From the NCBI GenBank assembly GCA_016285645.1, contig JAEERC010000071.1, positions 1 to 58,887 on the forward strand: a DNA stretch of 58,887 nt, read 5' to 3'. A program made the translations under genes and the position numbers. Below are positions 30,999 to 38,218 of the stretch, piece after piece (the stretch's first letter is position 1; each line of letters opens with the position of its first letter). Below the pieces are notes generated by a model. The model saw only the letters and a program-made list of their open reading frames with translations, was not told the origin of the DNA and made no database searches. The stretch comes from Clostridiaceae bacterium. Its GTDB lineage: Bacteria; Bacillota; Clostridia; Oscillospirales; Acutalibacteraceae.

Positions 30999-32354
30999 AT
31001 GGTAACTGATTTAACAAAGGGCAAGCCCTTTTCCGTAATATTAAAATTCTGCCTTCCGCTGATGGCCGGGCAGGTTTTTCAGCAGCTTTACAATATGGTG
31101 GACAGCATCATCGTCGGGCGCTTCGCGGGCACGGCGGATTTGTCGGCTGTCGGCTCAACGGGCGCGCTGTCGTTTATGGTAATCGGTTTTGTTATGGGTC
31201 TTTGCACGGGCTTTTCAATTCCCGTGTCGCAGGCGTTCGGCGAACAGAGTTACGACAAAATGCGCCGCTATTTTGTAAACTCGGTCTATCTGACCGTTGT
31301 TATTTCGGCGGTGCTCACCACCGTCACGCTCGTTTTCGTAAAGCGGATTCTCGTTGTAATGAACACGCCCGAATCAATTCTCGGCAAGGCGAACGACTAC
31401 ATTTCAATAATATTCGGCGGAATTGCCGCCACAATGTTCTATAACCTTTTCTCCTGTGTTATGAGAGCGCTCGGCGACAGCAAAACGCCGCTCTACCTGC
31501 TTATATTCTCCTCCGTTGTAAATGTCGCGCTCGACCTGCTTTTTGTTATAAAATTCGGCATGGGCGTAAAGGGCGTGGGTATAGCCACGGTTATCGCTCA
31601 GGGCATTTCCGCGGTGCTCGCCGGCTTCGTAATAGTCAAAAAATACCGCATTTTAAAGCCGCTTAAAGGCGAGTGGGCACCGAGCGGAAAAATGTGCCTG
31701 CGCCTTATATATGTAGGCGCTCCGATGGCTCTGCAGATATCCGTCACGGCTATCGGCTCTATTATGCTCCAGTCCGCGGTCAACCGTCTGGGCGAGGATG
31801 TAATAGCCGCGGTAACGGTCGGCGGAAAGGTGCAGCTTATGCTGATTCTTCCGTCGGAAACAATCGGTATCACAATGGCTACCTACAGCGGTCAGAACCT
31901 CGGCGCGCGCAGGATTGACAGAATAAAAGCGGGCATAAGGGCAAGTATAATAACGGCGTTTGTTTACAGCGCGTTCTCGTTCTGCGTTGGTCATTTTCTC
32001 GGCAGGCAGGCGGCACTTCTGTTTGTACCTTCCACACAGACAAATGTCATAAACTGCGTCTGTCTGTTTCTCAGAACCTGCTCGTGGTTTTACCCGTTTT
32101 TATCGCTTCTGTTCATATTCAGAAACACCATTCAGGGGCTCGGATATTCCGTGCCCGCCATGCTCACAGGCACCTTCGAACTTGCCGCGAGAGCGGTTAT
32201 GGGTTATGTGATCATTCCGCGTTATGGCTACACGGCGGTCTGCTTCGCGAACCCCTCCGCCTGGCTTTCGGCAATGATCTTCCTCGTCCCCGCATATCTG
32301 ATTGTTTATTCGATTGTCAAAAAGAAAATTGAAAAAGGAACCGTGAAAATATAG
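30999..32354 (+). CDS. MATE family efflux transporter
   Basis: Twelve-helix multidrug and toxin extrusion exporter, 451 residues, driven by Na+ or H+. Typical elements: LPLMAGQVFQQLYNMVDSIIVGRF in helix 1 and its repeat in the second half (APMALQISVTAIGSIMLQS), plus MRALGDSKTPLYLLI. The ATG lies three bases after the HAD gene stop and has no good ribosome site of its own, so translation is probably coupled. A strong terminator follows. Confidence 0.9.
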   Translation: MVTDLTKGKPFSVILKFCLPLMAGQVFQQLYNMVDSIIVGRFAGTADLSAVGSTGALSFMVIGFVMGLCTGFSIPVSQAFGEQSYDKMRRYFVNSVYLTVVISAVLTTVTLVFVKRILVVMNTPESILGKANDYISIIFGGIAATMFYNLFSCVMRALGDSKTPLYLLIFSSVVNVALDLLFVIKFGMGVKGVGIATVIAQGISAVLAGFVIVKKYRILKPLKGEWAPSGKMCLRLIYVGAPMALQISVTAIGSIMLQSAVNRLGEDVIAAVTVGGKVQLMLILPSETIGITMATYSGQNLGARRIDRIKAGIRASIITAFVYSAFSFCVGHFLGRQAALLFVPSTQTNVINCVCLFLRTCSWFYPFLSLLFIFRNTIQGLGYSVPAMLTGTFELAARAVMGYVIIPRYGYTAVCFANPSAWLSAMIFLVPAYLIVYSIVKKKIEKGTVKI

Positions 32355-32380
32355 AAAGGACGCCTTCAGGCGTCCTTTTT
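32355..32380 (+). terminator. Intrinsic terminator after the MATE gene
   Basis: AAAGGACGCC (32355-32364), loop TTCA, GGCGTCCTTT (32369-32378), continuing into a T run. Confidence 0.88.
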
Positions 32381-32440
32381 CACTCTGAAGACAAAGAGTG
32401 TTCGTTAAAGTGGAACACCGTCCTGAGTTTACAACAAAAA

Positions 32441-32501
32441 ACCCGTTCGCAATAGCCCTCTCCGAGAACGGAGAGGGTGGACTGCCAAAGGCAGGACGGG
32501 T
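32441..32501. repeat. Compact cloverleaf-like palindromic element
   Basis: In the gap between MATE and SGNH genes. Three nested stems: outer ACCCGT (32441-32446) with ACGGGT (32496-32501); inner CCCTCTCCG (32456-32464) with CGGAGAGGG (32469-32477); inner CTGCC (32482-32486) with GGCAG (32490-32494). No coding or terminator role is evident. The layout resembles REP/MITE-type interspersed palindromes of gut Firmicutes; a second copy is not in this window. The rest of 32381-32541 holds only a small CACTCT/AGAGTG dyad. Confidence 0.6.
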
Positions 32502-32541
32502 GTGGCGATTCATCCCCAACACACCGAAAATTTCCATAACA

Positions 32542-32563
32542 AAAGCCGCCCGAGGGCGGCTTT
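32542..32563 (-). terminator. Intrinsic terminator after the SGNH hydrolase gene
   Basis: AAAGCCGCC (32542-32550), loop CGAG, GGCGGCTTT (32555-32563); read on the minus strand it is followed by TTGTT. It closes the galacturonokinase-like to SGNH operon. Confidence 0.75.
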
Positions 32564-32580
32564 AATAATTTATTTAACCT

Positions 32581-33450
32581 TTATATCGGGAACGGGTAAT
32601 AATCGAACAGGTTGCCCGTGAGCGTTTTAATGATGAACGTCAGCAGCGTGCCCGCGAATTTGCCGTAATATTTGATGTAATAATTGTAGTCGATTCCCTC
32701 AACAAGTATAACCGGCTCTGTCGTTTCGCCGAGACCGATTTCCTTGAGTTTCTCCAGTACAACCTTCGCCAGCACAATATTCCCTTCGGCGTTCGGGTGA
32801 ACGCAGTCGTCGGCTATAAGCTGCGGTTTTCCGTTCATGGCGGAGGCGAAATCAACAAGATAAAACGCGCCGGGGTGCGCCTCAAGATATCTGTCGTAGG
32901 CGTCGTTCACACAATTCGAAGCGTCGGTGAAAACCTTGCCGCCTATGAATCTCCACGCCACATAAACATTGTTTACGAGCAGCACCGCATCGGGATTGAT
33001 CTCGTATATTCTGTCAATAATCTTTGAGAAATTCTCAAGGATAATTTCTTCCCTCGCCTTTATTTCCTTCATATAGCCGACCATATCCTCAAGAACAAGC
33101 AGAACAACATCGCTGCTCGCGAGATAGTCGTTCGAGCCGACCGAGAGCGAGATTATATCCGCCTCCGCAACGGCGCTTATGTAGTATTCATTGTCAAGAT
33201 TTTTCAGCCAGTCGCCGGTGTCGGAAGCGGAGTAGGCGAGATTTCTGTAATTGTAGCCGTTCGTGTTCGCAACTATTTTGCCGAAACTCGCTTCGTTCCT
33301 GTTTTCAACGCCGTAGCCCTGCGCGATTGAATCGCCGATGAGAAGGTAGTTGAGCGGCTCGCTCTCCCCGGCGAAAGCGAAAAGAGCGGTGGATGAAAGC
33401 AGAAGAACTATTGCAAGTAAAACCGCTGTTATCTTTTTCATATCAGGCAC
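32581..33450 (-). CDS. Secreted SGNH/GDSL hydrolase
   Basis: Extracellular esterase/lipase-like protein of 289 residues. A signal peptide (KKITAVLLAIVLLLSSTALF) precedes block I LLIGDSIAQGYGV (Ser nucleophile), SVGSNDYL with block III Asn, and the catalytic Asp/His in DDCVHPNAEGN. After the hydrolase fold a ~35-residue aromatic/hydrophobic tail (TLLTFIIKTLTGNLFDYY) ends the protein. GTG at 33450 is chosen because GGAGG lies five bases before it; ATG at 33441 is the alternative. It overlaps the glmM stop. It could deacetylate glycans; substrate unknown. Confidence 0.85.
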   Translation of the reverse strand: MPDMKKITAVLLAIVLLLSSTALFAFAGESEPLNYLLIGDSIAQGYGVENRNEASFGKIVANTNGYNYRNLAYSASDTGDWLKNLDNEYYISAVAEADIISLSVGSNDYLASSDVVLLVLEDMVGYMKEIKAREEIILENFSKIIDRIYEINPDAVLLVNNVYVAWRFIGGKVFTDASNCVNDAYDRYLEAHPGAFYLVDFASAMNGKPQLIADDCVHPNAEGNIVLAKVVLEKLKEIGLGETTEPVILVEGIDYNYYIKYYGKFAGTLLTFIIKTLTGNLFDYYPFPI

Positions 33451-34828
33451 CGTATCCTCCCGACCTGATGGCGTCCGCCACCAGATTCACATATTTGCTG
33501 CAGGTTTCCTTTTCCTGCGCCTCAACCATAACTCTCACAACGGGCTCCGTGCCCGATTCCCTGACTAAAATTCTGCCTGTGTCGCCGAGGGCTTCCTCCG
33601 CCTGTTTTACAGCCGCCTTTACTTTTTCATCGCCGAGAGCCGCCGCCTTGTCGGTCACTCTCACATTTTCAAGCACCTGCGGATAAATCGTGAGCCCTTC
33701 CGCGAGTTTGCTCATAGGCAGTTTCTGCGACATCATCGCCTGCATCATTTTTAAGCTTGTGAGTATGCCGTCGCCGGTTGTGGCGTATTTCAAGAAAATG
33801 ATGTGCCCCGACTGTTCGCCGCCCAGAATGTAGTGATTTTTCTCCATGCAGTCATAGACATATTTGTCGCCCACGGCAACCTTTTCATAGTTTATGCCGA
33901 GCTCGTCAAACGCCTTGTAAAGCCCGAAATTCGACATAACCGTTGTTACAACCGTGTTGTTTATTAATTTGTCGCGGTCCTTCATATATTTCGCGTAGAT
34001 ATAGAGAATGTGGTCGCCCGTGAGAATGTTGCCCTTCTCGTCAACACACAGGCATCTGTCGGCGTCGCCGTCATAGGCAAAGCCCACATCCATACCGTTG
34101 TTCACAACATAGTTGCGAAGCCCCTCGATGTGAGTTGAGCCCGCGTTGTCGTTTATGTTGAAACCGTCGGGCTGAGCGTTTATTACATAGGTAGTGGCGC
34201 CGAGCGCCTCGAAAACCGCCTTTGCCACATTCCAGGTGCTGCCGTTGGCACAGTCGAGGGCGATTTTCTTGCCTTTGAAGGAATACATTCCGAGGGAGAT
34301 GAGATAGCCGATATATCTGTTGCGCCCGGCCACATAGTCAACCGTGCGGCCGATGTTCTCGCGCGTGGCGTAGGGGATTTCGTCCCACTTCCGACCGAAC
34401 AATTCAAGTTTTCCGTCGAGGTAGTCCTCGATATATCCTATCGTTTCCTCGTCCATTTTCTCACCGTGGGAGTTTATGAGCTTTATGCCGTTGTCATAAT
34501 AGGGATTGTGGCTCGCGGAAATCATAATTCCGCAGTCAAACGAGTCGATTCTCGCAACATAGGCAACGGAGGGCGTGGTGGTTACATGGAGCATATAGGC
34601 GTCCGCGCCCGAAGCGGTGAGCCCCGCTACGAGGGTGTATTCAAACATATAGCTTGACCTTCTCGTGTCCTTGCCGATTACCACGCAGGGCGGCTCGCTG
34701 CTGCCCTCGCGCTTTTTCTTTTCGCCGAAGTACCAGCCGAGAAAGCGGCCTACCTTATAAGCGTTGTCCGCCGTGAGGGTTACGTTCGCCTCTCCGCGGA
34801 AGCCGTCCGTTCCGAAATATTTTCCCAT
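33443..34828 (-). CDS. glmM: Phosphoglucosamine mutase
   Basis: Converts glucosamine-6-P to glucosamine-1-P for UDP-GlcNAc and peptidoglycan. MGKYFGTDGFRGEAN start, active-site serine loop ISASHNPYYDNGIK, metal loop YDGDADRC, sugar-binding GGEQSGHI and phosphate-binding RESGTEPVVRVMVE are all present. At 461 residues it is near the family's usual ~450. It follows the left-handed beta-helix gene by one base, with GAGGACAG as ribosome site. Confidence 0.94.
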   Translation of the reverse strand: MGKYFGTDGFRGEANVTLTADNAYKVGRFLGWYFGEKKKREGSSEPPCVVIGKDTRRSSYMFEYTLVAGLTASGADAYMLHVTTTPSVAYVARIDSFDCGIMISASHNPYYDNGIKLINSHGEKMDEETIGYIEDYLDGKLELFGRKWDEIPYATRENIGRTVDYVAGRNRYIGYLISLGMYSFKGKKIALDCANGSTWNVAKAVFEALGATTYVINAQPDGFNINDNAGSTHIEGLRNYVVNNGMDVGFAYDGDADRCLCVDEKGNILTGDHILYIYAKYMKDRDKLINNTVVTTVMSNFGLYKAFDELGINYEKVAVGDKYVYDCMEKNHYILGGEQSGHIIFLKYATTGDGILTSLKMMQAMMSQKLPMSKLAEGLTIYPQVLENVRVTDKAAALGDEKVKAAVKQAEEALGDTGRILVRESGTEPVVRVMVEAQEKETCSKYVNLVADAIRSGGYGA

Positions 34829-34829
34829 T

Positions 34830-35495
34830 TTATCTGTCCTCTTTTTTTATGATTGTGCCGTCGTTTTTGAAAATGCTGTTTTCGGGTATTACCCCGCGTA
34901 CACACGAGGTGGGATAAACCTGTGAATTTCTGCCTACGACCGTGCCGGGGTTCAATACGCTGTTGCACCCAACCTCAACATAATCGCCGAGAAAGGCGCC
35001 GCATTTTTTAAGCCCCGTTTCGATTCTTATTCCTTCACCTTTTATAACAACATTTTTCTTGTCGGATTTTACATTTGAGGTCACCGCGCCCGCGCCCGTG
35101 TGCGACATATAGCCGAGTATACTGTCGCCCACATAGTTGAAGTGCGGCACCTGAACGCCGTCAAATATAATCACATTTTTAAGTTCAACGGAATTGCCTA
35201 TGACACAGCCCTCGCCCACAAGGGCGCTGCCCCTTATAAACGCGCAGTGGCGCACCTCCGTGCCCGCTCCGATTATGCAGGGCGCTCCGATGAAAGCGGT
35301 GGGAGCGATACGGGCGGTTTTATGCACCCACACGTTTTCGCTTATTTCGTCATAATCGGCTTCGTCAAGCGCTTTGCCGAGAGTGATAATATGTTCCTTT
35401 ATTCCCGCGAGCGCCTGCCAGGGATAATCGAATTTTTTGAGATAATCCGCCGCCGCCGTGTGCGACATGTCATAGAGTTCCTCTGTTTTTATCAT
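34830..35495 (-). CDS. Left-handed beta-helix (hexapeptide) protein, GlmU-C-like
   Basis: Protein of 221 residues built on hexapeptide repeats (IGAPCIIGAGTEVRHCAFIRG, shortened here to its theme [IV]GxGxx) from about 65 to 205, preceded by a helical lead of about 50 residues. The HTGAGAVTSNVKSDKKNV segment matches the acetyl-CoA-side loop of GlmU C-terminal domains, and such proteins are often annotated as UDP-GlcNAc pyrophosphorylase although the nucleotidyltransferase domain is missing here. A likely N-acetyltransferase for glucosamine-1-P or a related amino sugar, consistent with glmM one base downstream. Activity is inferred. Confidence 0.72.
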   Translation of the reverse strand: MIKTEELYDMSHTAAADYLKKFDYPWQALAGIKEHIITLGKALDEADYDEISENVWVHKTARIAPTAFIGAPCIIGAGTEVRHCAFIRGSALVGEGCVIGNSVELKNVIIFDGVQVPHFNYVGDSILGYMSHTGAGAVTSNVKSDKKNVVIKGEGIRIETGLKKCGAFLGDYVEVGCNSVLNPGTVVGRNSQVYPTSCVRGVIPENSIFKNDGTIIKKEDR

Positions 35496-35496
35496 A

Positions 35497-36663
35497 TCAT
35501 ATCTCCATTGCGTCCGCGCTTTTGCAAAACGCGCTCAGATACTCGTTTTCATACCGCGGATATATTTTAAGATATTCTTTTTTCACTTCATATTCTATTT
35601 CTTCGCGCTTTTCGGGGTCTGTCAGTGCCGCGCAGCTTCCGTTGAAGCCCGCGCCCGAAAACCTCGCGCCGTAAACGCCTTTTGTTTTTGAGAGAATCTC
35701 CGTCAGGCATCTGAGTTCGTCCGAGCCCGTCTGCCAGAGATTTATTGAGGAAAACCCGCTTGCCGTCATAAGCGAACCGAACCGCTCAAGGTCGCCCTGT
35801 CTGAACGCCTCAACGCCCTTCTCAACTCTTTCGCACTCGTCGAAGAAATGCGCCGCCCTCATTCTGAAATTATCGGGAAGTTTGCAAGCGTATTTTTCAA
35901 AATCCTCACGGCTCACATCAGCCATAAAGGTTTCGGCGAAGGTGCCGTAATCACCGCCCGAAAACGCCTTTATCACATAGGCGGCGGCTTTCAGCTCATC
36001 AACGCGAAGGTTGTATTTTCCGCCCGCGAGAACTCTCTGTTTTCCGGCGAAAAACACGGCTATGTCAAAATCCTTGTTGCCCGCGGGTATAAGCGTGTGT
36101 GAGTCCGCTGCGCTGTCGATATACAAAAGATTGTCTTTTTTGCCGTACATCTCACAGGTCTGGTCGAGTTTTCCGCATCTCACGCCCACATATTCGCGTT
36201 CGGCGAAAAGGGCGCAGTCAATCATCTCCTCACGGGATATGACAAGTGAATTTACTTTACACAGTGCGTTGATAAAACCGAGGGTCACTGCCGCCGATGA
36301 GGAAAGCCCGCCTACGGGCATGGTGCCGTGAATGAACGCGTTTATTCCGTTTTCTATATTGTATTTCTGTTTTAATATCAGCGCCGCGCCGCGCAGATAA
36401 TCCGCTTTGTCGTTCTGTTTTACAGACGGAATATTGCTTATTTCAAAAACAATTCTTCTGTCAAACAGAGCGGATGAGGCGGAAATCGTTTCGCTGCCCG
36501 AAGGGGAGTATGAAATATATATTCCTCTGTCAAGAGCGAAACCCGTCTGTGTTCCGAGGTTGTGGTCGGTGTGCGCGCCCAGGGGGCAGACTCTGTAGGG
36601 GCAGAAAATCTCACCCGCGGGGGCGGTGCCGTATTCAAGTGTAAACCCGTCTGAAGAAACCAT
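35497..36663 (-). CDS. GHMP sugar kinase, galacturonokinase-like
   Basis: GHMP-family sugar-1-kinase of 388 residues. The sugar-binding signature is CPYRVCPLGAHTDHN (21-35), not the galactokinase form GRxNLIGEHTDY. It matches, as I recall it, the plant galacturonokinase pattern PYRICPLGAHIDH. ATP loop PVGGLSSSAAVTLGF, the segment KYNLRVDELKAAAYV and the end motif GVYGARFSGAGFNGSCAA also follow that plant protein. It probably phosphorylates galacturonate or a close hexose at C1. ATG at 36663 has AAGAGGTGGG upstream. First gene of a minus-strand operon with the GlmU-C-like gene, glmM and the SGNH hydrolase. Confidence 0.8.
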   Translation of the reverse strand: MVSSDGFTLEYGTAPAGEIFCPYRVCPLGAHTDHNLGTQTGFALDRGIYISYSPSGSETISASSALFDRRIVFEISNIPSVKQNDKADYLRGAALILKQKYNIENGINAFIHGTMPVGGLSSSAAVTLGFINALCKVNSLVISREEMIDCALFAEREYVGVRCGKLDQTCEMYGKKDNLLYIDSAADSHTLIPAGNKDFDIAVFFAGKQRVLAGGKYNLRVDELKAAAYVIKAFSGGDYGTFAETFMADVSREDFEKYACKLPDNFRMRAAHFFDECERVEKGVEAFRQGDLERFGSLMTASGFSSINLWQTGSDELRCLTEILSKTKGVYGARFSGAGFNGSCAALTDPEKREEIEYEVKKEYLKIYPRYENEYLSAFCKSADAMEI

Positions 36664-36689
36664 AATCCCACCTCTTGAGATACTAAGTA

Positions 36690-36719
36690 ATAATACCATA
36701 TTCCACAATATATTGTCAA
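36690..36719 (-). promoter_or_regulatory. Promoter for the galacturonokinase-like/glmM operon
   Basis: Minus strand TTGACA (36714-36719), 18-bp spacer, TATTAT (36690-36695), 27 bp before the ATG at 36663. Confidence 0.6.
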
Positions 36720-36734
36720 TATTCAGTAAATAGG

Positions 36735-36763
36735 TTGCAAATTTTGTGCTTATGTGTTACAAT
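36735..36763 (+). promoter_or_regulatory. Promoter for the zinc-ribbon membrane protein gene
   Basis: TTGCAA (36735-36740), 17-bp spacer, TACAAT (36758-36763), 32 bp before ATG 36795; divergent from the kinase promoter. Confidence 0.55.
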
Positions 36764-36794
36764 ACCCCTACAGGTTATTTTAAGGAGCAATCGT

Positions 36795-37625
36795 ATGTCA
36801 CAATGTGTCAGATGCGGTTATAAATGTGATGGCGATATACCGGTCTGCCCCAACTGTAAAACGGCTCTCGTTTCGTCGGATGTCCATACGGCGCTTGACG
36901 CGTTGAGCGGATATTATGACTATGACACCGCTTCGCTCATTGAGAACGACAGCGTTGTTGTTTTCAGAGGCGAAACGCAGAAAGAGGCAATCAGGAGAGT
37001 CACGAAAGGCAGGTCGCGCGCCGCTTTCATCTGCGGCTTGGTTTTCACGCTTGTTTTCGCCGCTGTTCTCTATGCCGCGGTTTTGAATTACTCGGCGGCG
37101 GGCAAAACGCCCAAGGCGGTCGGCTACCGTTCCGATGTGCCCGAGGGGACTTATGTCACTTACGAGATAAAAGCCCTTGTTCCCCTTGCCGAAAGCCATT
37201 ATTCAGTTGACCTTGCCGATGAGGACGGCAAAACAATATACTGCCTTACAAAGGGCTCCGACGGCACCTACGCCGTGTCCGCCCTGCCCGAGGATTTCCT
37301 CTACGGCAAATACACCGAGCAGAATTACGGCGGCGACGCTTTCGCAAGCGAAAAGACCGCTCAGATAAAAGGCACCGTCACAAAACTCGGCAGCGAGGAA
37401 TCAAAGATTCTCAAAGAATTATTCGATTCCTCAAAAATGAATTTCAGCCCCGAAAACTTTATTTCCGTCTCGCCCGCCACATCAAAGGCGGTCACCGGCA
37501 CAATTCTGCTTCTGATTTCGCTGCTTGTGCTCGGCACCGGGCTTATGGTGCTCTCGTTCGGATTCAGACGCGCGCGCAGGCAGGCGGCAAAGGTTAAAAA
37601 AGCGTTCAAGGAGGGAAGCTTCTGA
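36795..37625 (+). CDS. Zinc-ribbon membrane protein of unknown function
   Basis: Hypothetical protein of 276 residues. It starts with a zinc ribbon (CVRCGYKCDGDIPVCPNCK, residues 4-22), has a membrane helix near 80-102 (FICGLVFTLVFAAVLYAAVL), an outer domain of about 120 residues (with VPEGTYVTYEIKALVPLAES), and a second helix near 238-262, ending in an Arg/Lys-rich tail. ATG at 36795 has AAGGAG ten bases before it. Its stop overlaps the next start (ATGA). No function can be assigned. Confidence 0.75.
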   Translation: MSQCVRCGYKCDGDIPVCPNCKTALVSSDVHTALDALSGYYDYDTASLIENDSVVVFRGETQKEAIRRVTKGRSRAAFICGLVFTLVFAAVLYAAVLNYSAAGKTPKAVGYRSDVPEGTYVTYEIKALVPLAESHYSVDLADEDGKTIYCLTKGSDGTYAVSALPEDFLYGKYTEQNYGGDAFASEKTAQIKGTVTKLGSEESKILKELFDSSKMNFSPENFISVSPATSKAVTGTILLLISLLVLGTGLMVLSFGFRRARRQAAKVKKAFKEGSF

Positions 37626-38002
37626 TGAATAAGAACATATTTGAAATAAGAACCCGCACGGCTGTCGGAGCGAGGTTTGAAGCCGTTTCTCCCTTCTCGA
37701 AGGAACTCAGCAAAGCCACCCTCATCCGCTCCTGCAGAAAAACGGGTTTTCTGCCCGAGGTGAATGTAAACTACGCGATAATGTTTGAGGATGAGAAAAA
37801 ACCGCTTTTCATTTCCTCTTCACAGTACCGCCGAATCCGCAAATCCGGGAACAAAACCGAAACCGCGAACAGCATTGCCCACGATATTGTTGTTGAGGGC
37901 TTGAAAAAGACCCGCGGCGGCAGGGAATGGATTAAAGAATACGAATCGGCTTTAAAAAAAACTCCCGAATTTCATAACATCTTAAACGAGGGCATCGCTT
38001 AA
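37625..38002 (+). CDS. Small hypothetical protein
   Basis: Soluble basic protein of 125 residues with no recognisable domain. It begins NKNIFEIRTRTAVGARFE and ends EFHNILNEGIA. The overlap of its ATG with the preceding stop and normal codon use support it as a real gene cotranscribed with the zinc-ribbon membrane protein. It could be a partner of that protein. Confidence 0.6.
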   Translation: MNKNIFEIRTRTAVGARFEAVSPFSKELSKATLIRSCRKTGFLPEVNVNYAIMFEDEKKPLFISSSQYRRIRKSGNKTETANSIAHDIVVEGLKKTRGGREWIKEYESALKKTPEFHNILNEGIA

Positions 38003-38009
38003 AATAATA

Positions 38010-38039
38010 TTGACAAAAAATATACATTTATGATAAAAT
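38010..38039 (+). promoter_or_regulatory. Promoter for the riboswitch-controlled ATPase gene
   Basis: TTGACA (38010-38015), 18-bp spacer, TAAAAT (38034-38039), placing the transcript start close to the 5' edge of the riboswitch. Confidence 0.7.
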
Positions 38040-38045
38040 ACATTC

Positions 38046-38146
38046 CGTTAAAGGGGAGTAGCTTGAAGGGTTTTCCCTTAGTCGGTGGTCAACAACCGGT
38101 GTTTTCACCTGGCGCCGGCCCTCTTGTTCAGTGAAGCAAGACCTTT
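38046..38146 (+). promoter_or_regulatory. yybP-ykoY manganese riboswitch aptamer
   Basis: The leader contains the hallmark AAAGGGGAGTAGC at its 5' side, an AAGGGTTTTCCCTT hairpin, the GGTGTTTTCACC hairpin with CTGGCGCCGG, and a 3' closing GTTCAGTGAAGCAAGACC, as in the yybP-ykoY family. That family senses Mn2+ and turns on Mn2+ exporters. Here it precedes a P2A cation ATPase and is followed at once by a terminator whose 5' arm overlaps the aptamer end. Boundaries are approximate. Confidence 0.85.
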
Positions 38147-38178
38147 GACAGAGGCGTTATCTCTGTCAGAGGTCTTTT
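38138..38178 (+). terminator. Riboswitch expression-platform terminator
   Basis: A 16-bp stem with one G-U pair, starting AAGACCTTTGACAGAG (38138-38153), loop of seven, CTCTGTCAGAGGTCTT (38161-38176), then a T-rich tract. The 5' arm overlaps the closing helix of the aptamer, so ligand binding can block the terminator and switch the gene on. Confidence 0.85.
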
Positions 38179-38218
38179 CTTGTATATTAATCACCATTAA
38201 CATAAAGGAGGAATGTTC

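Noticed and set aside
32100-32537. Minus-strand open frame over the end of the MATE gene and the palindromic element
   Set aside because: It is antisense to a well-supported transporter and runs through a terminator and repeat; the translation has no plausible domain.
38213-38218. ATG at 38213 as the start of the P2A ATPase
   Set aside because: Only one base separates it from AAGGAGG, whereas the TTG at 38219 has seven-base spacing.
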